A stretch of DNA of 64,000 nucleotides from Astragalus membranaceus (taxonomy: Eukaryota; Streptophyta; Magnoliopsida; Fabales; Fabaceae). The first letter of the stretch is position 1. Every line of letters begins with the position of its first letter. Location: assembly GCA_039519185.1 (NCBI GenBank), contig CM076849.1:110737806-110801805 (forward strand), written 5' to 3'. Positions 10,480 to 23,537 of the stretch are shown here, in pieces. A program made the position numbers and the translations under genes. Under the pieces are notes generated by a model. It saw only the letters and a list, made by a program, of their open reading frames with translations. It did not search any database and was not told the origin of the DNA.

Positions 10480-13400
10480 TTACTGAAAGAGATATGGATA
10501 TCGAGCGCACATGTCTTCTTCCAGTTCCCAGGTAGCCTCTTCGGCTGAAAATCCATCCCAGAGTACTTTGACAATTGGAATAGTCCCTGAACGCAGGGTC
10601 TTCATACCGCGCTCTAAGATATGGCTAGGATAAGGTTGAAATGACAAGTCCGGTCGCAGGTCAATTGTATCAACACTCAACGGTTGATGCAGATCGGGAA
10701 CATACTTCCTCAACTGAGACACGTGGAACACATCATGGAGGTTCGACAGGGCCGGAGACAATGCGAGGCGATAAGCAACTGGCCCAATTCGCTCGATGAT
10801 TTGGAAAGGTCCAACATATCGAGGACTGAGCTTCTTCGCTCGCAAGGCTCTCCAAGTGCCTATGGTTGGAGAAACTTTCAAGAACACATGATCACCAACC
10901 TCAAACTCCAACGGTCTCCTTCGGTTGTCGACGTAGCTCTTTTGCCGACTCTGAGCAACCTTCATCCTTTCTCGAATTAACTTAATCTTCTCAGTAGTCT
11001 CGCGAACCATATCGGGTCCCAAAAACTTATCTTCACCAATCTCCCACCAACACAACGGAGTTCTACACTTCCTACCATAAAGTGCTTCAAACGGTGCCAT
11101 TCCAATCCTGGAGTGGTAACTGTTGTTGTAGGAGAATTCTACTAACGGAAGATGGTCTTCCCATTTTCTCCCATTGTCGAGCACACAAGCCCGAAGCATA
11201 TCCTCAAGAGTCTGGATAGTTCTCTCAGTCTGACCATCAGTCTGAGGATGATAAGCAGTGCTAACCAGCACCCTTGTTCCCAAAGCTTCATTCAATGCTC
11301 TCCAGAATCTGGAAGTAAACTTGGGATCTCGGTCTGACACGATACTCGTTGGAACTCCATGCAGTCTGATAATGTTCTTCACATATTCATCTGCTAACTT
11401 GGAAACTTTATAAGTCGAGCGAACGGGAATAAAGTGAGCGGATTTAGTCAATCGGTCCACTACTACCCAAATAGAATCATGGCCTGCCTGTGACCTCGGC
11501 AAACCCATAACGAAGTCCATTGAGATGTCTTCCCATTTCCAGACTGGCACATCTAGCGGTTGTAACTGACCGCCCGGTCTTCGGTGTTCCGCCTTAACCT
11601 TCTGACAAGTTAAGCACCGTGAAACAAATTCGGCAACCTCGGCCTTCATCCCAGGCCACCAATACATTAACTTCAAGTCTCGATACATCTTGGTGGATCC
11701 CGGATGTACAGAGTATTGACTCTTATGAGCTTCTTCCAATACTTGCCTTTTGATATCATCATCATCGGGAACACAAATCCTCCCATTAAAGCAAATCATG
11801 CCATCACTATCCTCAGAAAAATGTGGCGATCCACTTTGAGACTGTAACTTCATATCGGCTCCTTGAGCTACACAGATTTGTTCCCTTAGCACACTGGTTA
11901 TCCGTATATCCCGCAACACTATGCGGTCCTTCTTTCTTGTTATCTTGAGTTTCAAGTCTCTGAATGACTCCAACAAAGCCATCTCGTGAACCATTAACCT
12001 TGTCGTGTGGATAGACTTCCTGCTTAGAGCATCTGCCACCACATTGGCTTTCCCAGGGTGATACTTCAACTCGAAGTCGTAGTCCTTTAAAAATTCAGTC
12101 CACCTTCTCTGTCTGTTATTCAACTCCTTTTGGTCAAACAGATACTTCAAGCTCTTGTGATCACTAAAAACTTCGAAACGAGAACCGTAAAGGTAATGTC
12201 TCCAAATCTTCAGTGCAAACACAATAGCCGCCAACTCTAAGTCATGAGTTGGGTAATTCCGTTCATGAGTTTTCAATTGTCTAGATGCGTAGGCCACAAC
12301 ATGTTGATTCTGCATGAGAACACATCCTAAACCCTTCCCAGATGCATCACTGTAAATCTGAAATCCCAGTGACGGATCTGGAAGAATTAGGATCGGAGCA
12401 GAAGTTAACTTTTCTTTCAATCCAAGAAAACACTCTTCACAATCGGCATCCCAAGTAAACGGTTGACCTTTGCGAGTCAATCGAGTAAGCCAAAGTACCA
12501 ATTGCGAAAAACCTTCAATGAATCTCCTATAGTAACCAGCCAAACCCAGAAAGCTTCTGATCTCAATCACTGACGTTGGTCGTTCCCAGTTCAACACTGC
12601 TTCCACCTTGCTAGGATCAACTGCAACCCCTTCTTGGGAAATCACATGACCCAAGAACTTTACTTCAGACATCCAACAGTCACACTTCGACGGTTTAGCA
12701 TAGAGTTTCTTTTCTCGGAGTACTCCTAGGACAAAGCGGAGATGTTGGGCATGCTCCTCAACTGACTTTGAGTAAACCAAGATATCATCAATAAAGACGA
12801 CCACAAAATGATCTAGATAGGAATGAAACACTCTATTCATATAATCCATGAATACGGCTGGAGCGTTAGTCAATCCGAAAGGCATCACCACAAACTCGTA
12901 GTGTCCGTACCTCGTACGAAAGGCAGTCTTCGGAATGTCTAAGGCTCTTACCCTGATTTGATGGTACCCTGACCTTAGATCAATCTTAGAGAAAACTTTA
13001 GCACCTCGAAGTTGGTCAAGTAGATCATCTATCCTTGGCAATGGATACTTGTTCTTGATAGTGATTTTATTCAGCTGACAGTAGTCTATGCATAATCTCA
13101 TGCTTTCGTCCTTCTTCTTGACTAGCAATACCGGAGAACCCCATGGAGAAGCACTCGGTCGAATAAACTTCTTGGAAATTAATTCCTCAAGTTGGGACTT
13201 CAGTTCCTTCAGTTCGATAGGAGACATCCTATAAGGTGCTGTGAATATTGGCCCTGTACTAGGCGCCAAATCTATAGAGAATTCTACCTCTCGTTCTGGA
13301 GGCAAAGAGGAGACTTCCTCGGGAAAAACATCTAAGAATTCATTAACAACTTGAGTAGATGATAAATCCATATCAGCTTCAGTTGATGCAGACAAAATAA

Positions 13401-14898
13401 CAACAAAAGCTTCCGCACCTTGGAATAGAGACTGGCTGGCTGAAGTGAATGAAATAACACCATCATCTGCAGGCAGTGAATGTCCCGCTACATCAGGAGG
13501 AAAATTAATTGCCCGCTTGAAACAATCAATAGTAATGCGATTGGAAGTCATCCAATTCATTCCCAAAACGATCTCCATTCCCCTCATAGGCAAACAGATA
13601 AAATCTACGACAAAATCCCTGTCTCTTATTGTAAGCAGACAGTTAAGGCACAAAGATTGGGTTCGCACACGACCCTTTGCTGCAGTAAGAATAGTTATTG
13701 GCTCGGATATAGGAGATACTGTCAATCCTAACCGTTCAGCACATGCTTCTGAGATAAAGCAATGAGTAGCACCAGAGTCATACAAAATATTAACAGTTTG
13801 ATTAAAGAGAGAACCTGTACCCCTTATAATATTATCAGCTGGTTTGATGGTCTTGGCATCCAAAGTGTTGACTCGAGCCTGTCTAGGAGCATCAGGGGAC
13901 TCTAAGAAAGCCTTTCTCGCTGGGCAGTTGTTAGCATAGTGCCCCTCTTCATTGCAATAATAACACTGGTTTGATTTTGACTCCAATTGACATTTTCCAC
14001 GATGACTCTTTTTACACACTCTGCAATTCTGATACCCAGAAGAGTTATTCGACTGAATCTGCTTTCCTTTGTCTAAATTCCCTTTATACCTCGGGTTTGA
14101 AGAAGTTGACCCGTTGCCCTTTTTCTTATCCTTCCAAAAATCTTTCCTCTCAGCATACATTCTTTTAAGATCGCTCTCAGCTGAATGAGCTTGTTGAACC
14201 AAAGCAGGATAAGTGGTCATGGAATAAGAACTGAGACCTTGATTCACATCGCCTCTAAGACCTTGTCTGAACATCACCATTTTCCACTTATCATCAGGAG
14301 CGGTGGTCCCCAATTCATAGAATTGTGACAACCTCTCAAATTTTGCAGCATATTCCCCAACTGTCATTTCTTCCTGTTTTAAACTCAGAAATTCCATCTG
14401 CTTGGCAAGTCTTTGAGAGTCGGGAAAATAATGACCCAAAAACAGTTCCTTGAAATTAGTCCACTCAAGAGGAGTTCCTTGAGTTTGTAGCATTCTACGA
14501 GCGTTAACCCACCGGGTGTGAGCATCCTCGTCCAGAGCGTTAGCAGCACAAATTACCTTTTCTTCTTCATTGCATTGCAAGGTATCAAAGATCCGTTCCA
14601 TGGCATCTACCCAGAAATGGGCTTTCATTGCCTCAGATCCTCCTTTGAAGGTTGGGGGTTTCATCTTCAGAAACCGGAAATACACCCTGTTGGGATCCTC
14701 AGGTGTTGGCACATTGACTGGCTCAGCTGGTTGTGGTTGAGGCATCTGATGCATCTGCTGCATTTGAGCCATTTAAGCCATCTGTTGCTGTTGCATTAGC
14801 ATCATGTCATTCATCATTTTCTGCTGAGTCTCGATGACATTCTGCATCCATTCTTGATGAGGATCAACAGGTGGGTTTCTCCTACCTCTTCCAGCCAT
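10480..14898 (-). pseudogene. E1 gag-pol polyprotein with one in-frame stop
   Basis: The gag start is the ATG at 14898 (MAGRGRRNPP). A TAA at 14775-14773 interrupts codon 42, immediately followed by an in-frame ATG at 14772 that opens 1430 further codons. Numbering from 14772: gag capsid region ~35-200; a C-x-C-K-SHRGKC string and a CCHC knuckle CYYCNEEGHYANNC near 250-285; protease with DSGATHCF (Asp ~332, Ser instead of the usual Thr); RT ~520-700 with FIDDILVYS (Asp ~662/663); RNase H with YSDASGKGLG (~809) and DALSRK; integrase with HHCC zinc region and VSDRD/QTERT active-site strings; C-terminal chromodomain ending in TWELEEDM and YPYLF. This is the Tekay/Del architecture. Only the ochre codon after 41 residues prevents a full product; initiation at 14772 could still give a near-complete protein. 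Confidence 0.93.
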
Positions 14899-15021
14899 GA
14901 TTCTGCGAAGTATGCACAAAGTATTAAGTTGATCAGGCTCAATGTCTAATAGCATACTAAGAAAAATCAGACTTAGAAGACGTAAAAGACTCTTAACATC
15001 TAAGTCCGACTAGGTCGAACC

Positions 15022-15033
15022 GCTCTGATACCA
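15022..15033 (-). other. E1 primer-binding site, initiator tRNA-Met
   Basis: On the minus strand it reads TGGTATCAGAGC, complementary to the 3' end of plant initiator tRNA-Met, three bases from the 5' LTR edge at 15036. Primes minus-strand cDNA. Confidence 0.92.
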
Positions 15034-15035
15034 AA

Positions 15036-17362
15036 TGTAACACCCCGGTATTTCTAACATGTAGAGAGACCGAAGATGCACAGATTGCGGAAATTCAGAG
15101 GACACAGTTCCTGTTTAAGTATTGGACGTACAAACTTTTTTCCGAAATAAAAACATAATCGGAATAACCTTACTTCATAAATAGAAGTTTATCGATTCCA
15201 TACCGAATGGATCACAATATCCAAGTCCAAATACCAAACGGAAACATAAACCGGTTCATATAACTCATAATCAATACAAGTTTATACAACCAATAGGATA
15301 ACAAAAGAACAAAGGAGAAAATGACTAAGTCTTCAGCACCTCCAAGAGTGTATCAACTACTCGTGCACAATAGTCTTCCTTTTTCCCTGCTTCTCTGAAA
15401 AACAACAAATATGGATAGGGTGAGATAACATTATCTCAGTGAGTCCTACCGTGCCCCCTCACTGACACTCGGTTCAATTTATTTAAACCGTTAACAAAAA
15501 CTGACATAACAATGTCTTATTTATTAATCGAAATGCCACGCACTTCGTGAATTTATTTAACACGTACCGACTGCAATCCAGTGCTAATCCCGGTAATCGT
15601 GTGTTCCATTTAGCATAAACCGACTGCAATCCAGTGCTAATCCCGGTAACCCGTGAGTTGACCACGCCAAAACACATTCAGGGCCTAGGTAAGGGGTCAT
15701 GACTACCCTCCCTAGTATGCTACTTGTCGGGTCGTCACCCAACGCAATACGTATGACAATACGCATCAAGTTCTCGAGAGTTAGATAATTTATACCTACT
15801 TTTTGATTTTGATCACCATAGGATCAATCACATAGTAATTGGATAAACTATATCCATATCGATCTATAACCCGTTTTGAGGAATTCATAATTTAGACCTC
15901 CGGCATTATAATCATTTTCATTTGACATATATAAAGATATATATTCAGTCAATCCATCAGTCGGTGTACTCACACGCGTACTAGGGTTTCGGTTTTTCGA
16001 TCAAATGGGCTTTCAAAGTCCTTTTTCAAATCATGTGTTGAATGAGTTCAAAATAAGGTTTTCAGTAGTGGAATTCCTTTTTAAATGATTGAGAAAGAGA
16101 TTAGGAAAGGTTCGGGATCAAACGGTACGACGAAATGAGAAAACGGAAACCGGGGACACATCCTCACGCACGGTCCGTGCCCAGGGGCGCACGACCCGTG
16201 CGTGAAGCACTTCATTAATCCATTCCTACCAGAAAGGTACGCACGGTTCGTGCCCAGGGGCGCACGACCCGTGCGTCCTGTATTGCACGCACGTTCAGGA
16301 ATCAGAAGCAGTCGCACGATCCGTGCCCAGGGGCGCACGATCCGTGCGTCCTGTAACAGTCCCAGATTTCACAGTTTTTCTCATTTTCGCTCTCCGTTTT
16401 CGCCCAATGCGATTCCTAATGTCAGTCACTCCTGAAACTCAGAAAATGTCCAGGCATTCTAGAACACTTATACAAAACATTTCATTTCACGATTTCATCA
16501 AAATTCCCGTTAAACCGTAAAATAGCGTTTAGACTCAAAAATCGTTTTTCGGTTCTAAGTCTTTCGAAAACAGAAAATGTGACCAAGGAATCCAATACCG
16601 AAAACAAGTTCAAAATAGCAAAATGCCCTATCGTGAGTAGAACTCACCCGTTGACGATTTCGCTAGGAGCTTCACCGAGACACGGGATGACCGAAAGGTA
16701 CACGCACGGACGAGAACCGAAAGGCACCAACTAGAGTGAAACGGCTACCTCTACTACTGAACCACTGAAGCAGGAACTCAATCTCGAGTGAATGTTCTTC
16801 AAATTCGAAAGGTAGGCTTAGAACTTCCTCCCCAATAGCTTGTACTGAACATGCAAGCAAACAACAACTTAGAACTCCACCATTTTCAATGCTTTGAGCT
16901 TCATATCCAGAAGATGGGGTTGAGAGGATGAGTGAGAATCAAGCTCTGAAAGTGGTACCAGTAGATTGGAAATTGAAAATGGAGTAGAATGGGAGTGAGA
17001 GCACTTACATGCATTCAGATTTGTGGTGAATCCCTTCCTCTCCCTTCCTCCTCCTTCGCGCCCCTCCTCCTTCTTTTCCCTTTTCTGTTTTCAGTTTTCA
17101 ACTTCAGGATTCTTAGAAAGTGATAATGGTTGGAATGGTTCAGACTTGGGGGGGTTTATATGAGGGGTGCGAATTTACAAATTTGCCCTTCAGCTTGAAA
17201 TCTTCAATTAAATTATGACTAATCCAAAAGTGAATATGAGATAGGATTTCTTTGGACTTTCACTCGAACAATAATCCCCGAGACACGACTAATTATTCCC
17301 ACAAATAATTAATCGGTCCTAGGCATCATAATACAAGTCTTTTAAAAATTAGGGATGTTACA
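15036..17362 (-). repeat. E1 5' LTR, full length (2327 bp)
   Basis: Plus-strand order runs TGTAACACCCCGG to GGGATGTTACA. It carries the promoter-side copy of all features of the other LTR: hairpin at 15421-15438, 53-bp duplication near 15566/15619, CpG-rich block at ~16164-16350. It has one additional copy of the CpG module compared with the 3' LTR (near 16315-16345). Confidence 0.93.
15421..15438 (-). other. LTR stem-loop TGAGATAA/TTATCTCA
   Basis: Eight-base stem with a CA loop in the E1 5' LTR, homologous to 8507-8524. Confidence 0.6.
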
Positions 17363-18245
17363 ACATACCTCTTTAGAAAATTTATTTTGTAAATCCTTAA
17401 TTTTATCGTGTATTCGTAATGACTTTTTTTTCTATAAGAGTATTCTTGTATTCGTAATGACTTTATTGATCTTCAATTCTTTGGTAATGAATTTCTTTAC
17501 TAATTATAGTTATCTGCCTTTAGTTTTGCTTTATAAAAATTAATGTATGAAATTGACTCATTTTGTATTTGACTTATTCTTTAATTTTTGGAGATTGAAT
17601 AAATTCAAAACTAACATCTTTTCCAGGCTTTTGAAGTAATAGCATTTGCAGAAACTAATGGGATATAATAAATAACGGAAAGGTTAGACTGAATATCATG
17701 TCCCGAGTTCGAACATGAGATCTAACAGTTGTGTGTGTGAATTTCAAGTGACACTTGTCTCTCCGTCTATAGACAAAAAAAATAAAGAACGAAAATATGT
17801 TCCAAGAATGATATTTTCATAAATGTTTTTAACTAACAAAAAACATGTATAACATAATTTATTTTTAGAATTTTTTGCCTTGGGAAATTTATACGATACC
17901 GTTAATCTAACTCTACTTCCTCCACTTAATGATTCTTTTGTTTTCTTTCATAAGATTTGTTGGTATTAGTCCTTCTTGAATACAATTCAAATTTTCTCCC
18001 AAGTCTATTAAAGCGATAAAATTAATTCATCTTTAATTATAAATTCTATAGGACAATACAATTTATGCGTAATTATTGTTCTATTTTATTTACGTAAGAA
18101 TCCGGATCAGAACTATTTTTACTTTTAGCTTGATCATTAATTATTTTATTTACTTTAAGTTCTAGATAACTTATATCTAATTCTATATCCTTTTCTTTTT
18201 TGTTTTCGATAATCAATGTTGCATTAATAGGAGCACTAGGGTGCT
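17363..18245 (-). pseudogene. Endogenous pararetrovirus fragment: protease and flanking region
   Basis: Minus strand, from high to low coordinates: an IENKKEKDIELDISY-like charged stretch (~18220), then IHPIEFI-like and IKDELI strings, then IDLGENLNCIQEGLIP (~17960-18010). The last is the caulimovirid aspartic protease segment, in which the catalytic DTGA is degraded to DLGE. A KIKDLQNKFSKEVC-like stretch ends at the E1 border at 17363. The RT part of the same virus copy continues at 8203. Stops and shifts are frequent; it is a fossil. The loss of the protease Thr/Ala is visible directly. Confidence 0.8.
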
Positions 18246-18261
18246 CAAAACCACAAATACA

Positions 18262-18645
18262 ATGATGAGATCACAGGTTGTTTATACATGAAAGTGCATT
18301 ATTTCACCATAGTGATGAAATACAACAAGAATTCCTTCTCACCCCGTAAATGAACCATCCCCAAGATAAGAACTTCACTTGGGCCACTATCGAGTCTACA
18401 TTTGACCCTACCCCTCTAAAACAAACACCGTTACGAGATAGTCAAAGACACCACCAAGTTGTCAACCAAATAAGATGCTTGATCCTCTTCGCTTTCTTAC
18501 CAGTACAAAGGTCGCCATAGCGTAGAAAATGATCAATTAAAGTAGATGGGCAAGACACTTGAACATTCAGCCAACGACCAATCTCGCCCCACACCCTCAA
18601 AGAAAAATCGCAAGCCAAGTGTAACTTCCTTAAATTCAACTTTAT
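18262..18645 (-). pseudogene. LINE ORF2 C-terminal scrap
   Basis: Minus-strand translation gives CDFSLRVWGEIGRW, then DHFLRYG then KRIKHLIWLTTWWCL, and after a one-base frame slip RNGVCF and FLSWGWF. This is the tail of plant LINE ORF2 downstream of the zinc-binding domain. It belongs to a different LINE type from LINE-1 and LINE-2, which end in RNase H. Nothing else of that element is visible. Confidence 0.7.
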
Positions 18646-18716
18646 ATAACTTTCTTTTGTAATTATATTTTTTACTTGTTTAACATAATCTTTTGTGATT
18701 AGATTTTTTAGCCTAA

Positions 18717-19500
18717 TGTAAAACCACTAATTTTTAATCATCCTTAAATATTAAGGATGTTGTTCTACTAGTAATCAGAAATCTCGCAGAATATTTTTGG
18801 ACCGAGCGAATCAACTTCGACTACCAAATGACTCAATAAGATTGTCATGATTATACCAACGAATATAATAAACTGAAATCCCTTTCAGAAGGTTGCAAGA
18901 TCCATAATGTCCAAATTTAGAGAATACATACATACAAATATAGATCGATACATAATGATGTTTAACACATCTGAGTTTTCTTCAAAAAAACATAAGCGTT
19001 GCTAATATAGCAAAAGTACAATAATACAAAATAACTAAGATTCTTCAACTATAGAATCATAGTAATGAAAATTTCAAGATCCAACCTCTTTATCAAGAGA
19101 GTTCAATTAAACCTGTAAATTTGAAAACCACAAATTATGATAGGATGAGATTTAAGAAATCTCAGTGAATTCCACAAACGACATCTGATCATAACTCATA
19201 CAATGTCTTTTATTTATTTACCAACGACACAACCCCAAAATAAAAATATATAAATTCAATGGGGAACCTCTGCTCTCACATTTAGAAGGAGGTACGAACG
19301 GGTCAAAGACTTGGGCTCATGACTTCCCAATCTAAGAACGCCGTAACAAGTCTTTAATAAATTTGTATTTGTATTTTAATACTATAGATAGATATTTCTC
19401 TCAAGTTAGCCACAGTCACAAAAATGAATAAGCAATTTCTTGACAGCAACTAGATTGTTCCCCCTAGGCTGAAATGAACTTCAAACAACTTTAAACCATC
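18717..19500 (-). mobile_element. Strongly decayed chromovirus-type LTR fragment
   Basis: A TGTAAAACCACTAATTTT string at 18717 resembles the usual TGTAACACCCC edge. A perfect 8-bp hairpin (TGAGATTT/AAATCTCA) lies at 19146-19164, followed by CAGTGAATTCC. An 'aggtacgaacggg...gggctcatgacttccc' segment at ~19290-19330 mirrors the 'aggtaaggggtcatgactaccctccc' part of the E1 LTR. No coding sequence. The right boundary is uncertain; 19500-19690 shows nothing recognisable. Confidence 0.45.
19146..19164 (-). other. Covarying LTR stem-loop TGAGATTT/AAATCTCA
   Basis: Perfect eight-pair stem with an AAG loop. Relative to the E3 hairpin, both sides of the stem have changed together. Confidence 0.55.
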
Positions 19501-19689
19501 AATGCTAGCCCCAAACTCCTATCTTGAGTGTTCCTAACCCACATGAAACTCCCAAAACTCCAGATATCAGCTTCCATGACAACATGCAATGCGAAATGTG
19601 TAGTCAAAAGTGGTTTTCAACTCTATTTTTCATTTGGAGTTTTGGTAAGTAGAACATCAGGTTTTACGAGCTTCTTCTTCTTCTTCAAG

Positions 19690-20469
<780 letters not shown>

Positions 20470-20480
20470 TCATATATCTT

Positions 20481-21540
20481 TCATATATTGCCAACAATGG
20501 GCATTACAGCAGAGATCTGCATACATTTAGCTGGGGGAGGGCCCAACCAGCGATTATTACCATGTCCATGAGCAAAGGAAACTAAATTATGAGCAATACA
20601 GTTATCTTTCCTGCTAATGAAATTGACATCAGAGTCAGGAACAACTTGGAGGAGAATTCTGCAATCTTGGATGATTGTCTCAACAACAGCCACAGACATG
20701 CTCTGGAGGAAACAGTTGGCCACAACTTGTGCATCAGTTAGGAAGACCACATCAGTAAATTCATTCTCAATTGCAGTTTGAATACCCCACCTAAGTCCCA
20801 TAACTTCAGCTACCACAGGATCTACTTGAATTGAGTCCTTCTTGCAAGCACATAGTCTTGGGGTGTTATCTTGGTTGAGAATTATGAGACCCCAACAAGT
20901 TGTACCATCTGGAAAGCAACCTACATCAACAAACACTTTATACACAGGGGATCTGCTACCACAGTCCATCTCCAAACTCCCAGGGATACGGCTGGCCTGC
21001 CTTGAGGGGTTGGTTGAATTGAATTCACTGACAAAGGAGAGAGCTTCAGCTGCGAGCATGACTGGATTTGGAGCTTTGTTCCTGAAAACAGCAGCATTTC
21101 TAGCCTGCCACACTTTCCACATTAGAATGCAAAACAGTTTGCAGCCTGCAATATCAGAACAAGTTAACCAGTTATGCAACCATCCTCGAACATCAGCATT
21201 GCTAGGAATGTGGGCACCCAGACTAGAGATAAACAGAGTGGCACGGATCAGATTGCACTCCAAGAAAAAAGATGGGCATGAGATTTTGGTGCAGAGTGAC
21301 ACAATGGACAGGCCTGGTCTAAATGAATCCCCTTCTTGCTCTGGTTGACTCTGGTGGGGAGGATATTCTGAGCTAGGCTCCAAAGAAAATTCTTGACTGA
21401 ATTTGGAATTCTAGCCCTCCATAACTCCTTCCATAGTGGATCAGTTGTCACGGTAGATGAGCTTGGTCTATCTCTGTCAGTCTCCCTACAAACGGCATCA
21501 TAAGCAGATTTTACCGACTAGTTTCCATCTCTCTCGAGGC
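20481..21540 (-). pseudogene. LINE-2 ORF2 C-terminus: zinc-binding region and RNase H (RVT_3)
   Basis: The zf-RVT part (21451-21248) has LWKELWRARIPNSVKNFLW then ACPLCHS-x-SHAHLF. A frame change around 21340 leads into the RNase H ORF (to 20481), with KVFVDVGCF (first Asp), AEVMGLRWGIQTA (Glu), LTDAQVV (second Asp) and DNCIAHNLVSFA near the end. It ends with TAA at 20481. The catalytic residues look kept; the breaks are frameshifts and stops elsewhere. Confidence 0.85.
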
Positions 21541-22240
21541 ACCAAGAGAGTTTATCAGCAAGCAGTCTAATGGATAAGGGAGTGCTTAGGATTTTTGAGG
21601 CATCACAGGAGCTAAAAGACTTGTAAATCTTGTTCCTATCCCAACATTTGAGGTTTGTGTCAATTAACTCCGCAACTGGAGCATCTTCAGCAGGGTCATT
21701 ATTCAGAAGTCTTGAAGTAATGAGGGAGCCATCACCAAGCCATTTATCCTTCCAAATTCTGACAGATGAGCCATTTCCAATGATCCAGTTTCCACCCAAG
21801 CTAACAATCTTCCTTGCACTACAAATACTCCTCCAAGCATAGCTGGGTTGGTATCCTATCTCAGCCTCCATAAAAGTGCCTCTAGGAAAATATCTACTCT
21901 TGAGCACAACACCAAGCAGAGAGCCCTCCTTTGTAGCTAATCTCCAGCAGTGTTTTCCCAAAAGAGCCATGTTGAACTCCTTAAAGCCTCTAAAACCCAT
22001 ACCCCCAGTTATCTTTGGCCTAGAAAGCTTATTCCAGCTCATCGAATGAATCTTTCTCTCCTTAATCTCTAATCCCCACCAGAATTTGGCTAACATAGAG
22101 TCAATTTCCTTGTAGCACTCACTAGGCATTTCAAAGCAGCTCAGAATATAATTAGAGATAGCTTGATAGACATTTCTCTCTTTAATCAGAGTTTCCTTGT
22201 CAGCTCTGGATAGACATTTCTCCTTCCAACCTTTTAACTA
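21518..22240 (-). pseudogene. LINE-2 ORF2 region between RT and zinc-binding domain
   Basis: CYKEIDSMLAKFWWG, then SWNKLSRPK, then GGMGFRGFKEFNMALLGK and WKDKWLGDG are standard strings of the thumb/connection region of plant LINE ORF2. The frame is open for 203 codons (22129-21518), bordered by stops. Same element as the RT at 22238-23420. Confidence 0.85.
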
Positions 22241-23420
22241 CTTCCCGATTCTTTCCATGACAAAAGAAAAGATAACCTTTTTGGACCTCCCAAATGGAAC
22301 AGAGAATCCAAGGTACCTAGACTGAGCTTCTACTGCCTTAACACCCATCATATCACAGATCATTTCTTTCTCATTTGTTTGCAGATTTCGCCTAAATGAA
22401 GCTTCAGACTTGTCAAGGTTAACAACCTGGCCAGAAGCTAATTCATAAGTGTGGAGGACAACTAGAATAGATCTAGCTTCAGTGGCAATGTCTCTTGACG
22501 ATAGCATGCTGTCATCAGCAAAAAGCAAGTGTGAGATTTGAGGAGCCTGTCTGGCAATTTTAAGACCACGAAGTTTCTTGTCTTCCACACACTTATGGAG
22601 CATTCCTGACAGAACATCAACACACAGGATGAACAGGTAATGGGACATAGGATCCCCTTGTCTAAGCCCTCTATGAGGTGAGAGGGTTGCACTAGGTTGC
22701 CCATTAATGAGAACTCGGTATGTAACAGTTGAAATGCAGCTCATAAATAGGCCAACCATAGAAGAAGGGTACCCCATAGCAGTTAAAGTCTCCTGAACAA
22801 AGGACCACTTAAAACAGTCATATGCCTTAGACATGTCCAACTTGAGAGCCATAACACCTTTCTTCCCTTTCTTCTTTTTCTTGAGCCAGTGGAAGCACTC
22901 CATAGCAATTAAGGTATTGTCTGTGATCAATCTCCCTTGAACAAAGCCACTATGCTCAAGGTCAACAATAGATGGGAGAGTGTATTTGATCCTGTTGGCA
23001 ATAACTTTTGTGATGATCTTCATGGTAACATTGCACAAACTTATAGATCTATAGTCCTTGGGAGTGGTGGGGTTCTTGCATTTGGGGATGAGGGAAATAT
23101 ATGTCTTGTTTAGGTAAAGGGGGGATGTGTGATTGTTCAAGACATCAAGAACCATTTACTCAACATCATTGCCAACAATGTGCCAGTACTTTTGATAGAA
23201 TAATGCAGGTAATCCATCAGGACCAGGTGCTTTGAGAGGATGCATTTGGCCAATGGCCTATTTAACTTCAGTACTGGTGAAACTCTTTGAGCACCCCTCA
23301 ACATGCTCCTCAGATAATTTCCCTCTCACAGACTCACAAATGTCTTCGAAGTCCGTAGGGTTAGAGGTTAAGAACAGGTCTTTAAAGTAATCCACCATAA
23401 CCCTCTCCACTTTGTCTTCA
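22238..23420 (-). pseudogene. LINE-2 ORF2 reverse transcriptase
   Basis: KAPGPDGLPALFYQKYW lies near 23240-23190. A TAA at 23158-23156 interrupts, then 305 codons are open (23155-22238): KDYRSISLCNV, HSGFVQGRLITDN, KLDMSKAYDCFKW, GLRQGDPMS and LLFADDSM with the catalytic FADD near 22520. Length and motif order fit a plant L1 RT. Apart from the nonsense codon the RT core is well preserved, so this LINE is younger than LINE-1. Confidence 0.9.
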
Positions 23421-23537
23421 CCTCTCCACCACACACCATTAGAGTCTCTGATTTTCCCAATGTGATTGACTTTATTGCGTTGGCTAGCTTTGCAGTGAAA
23501 GAACTTTGTATTTTTGTCCCCATCTTTGAGCCACGGA

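Larger units (their letters stand above)
8204..17362 (-). mobile_element. E1: Ty3/gypsy chromovirus (Tekay-like), nearly complete
   Basis: Two LTRs in the same orientation (8204-10430 and 15036-17362) flank an interior with a tRNA-Met primer site, one long gag-pol frame with chromodomain, and a polypurine tract. The element reads on the minus strand, so the 5' LTR is on the right. It lies inside a pararetrovirus copy. The left LTR lacks about 80 bases of its outer end (the segment at 15036-~15115 in the other LTR), together with the adjoining virus bases, so no target duplication can be seen there; ACATA follows the right edge. The LTRs differ by roughly 1-1.5% in the stretches compared by eye. 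Confidence 0.93.
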
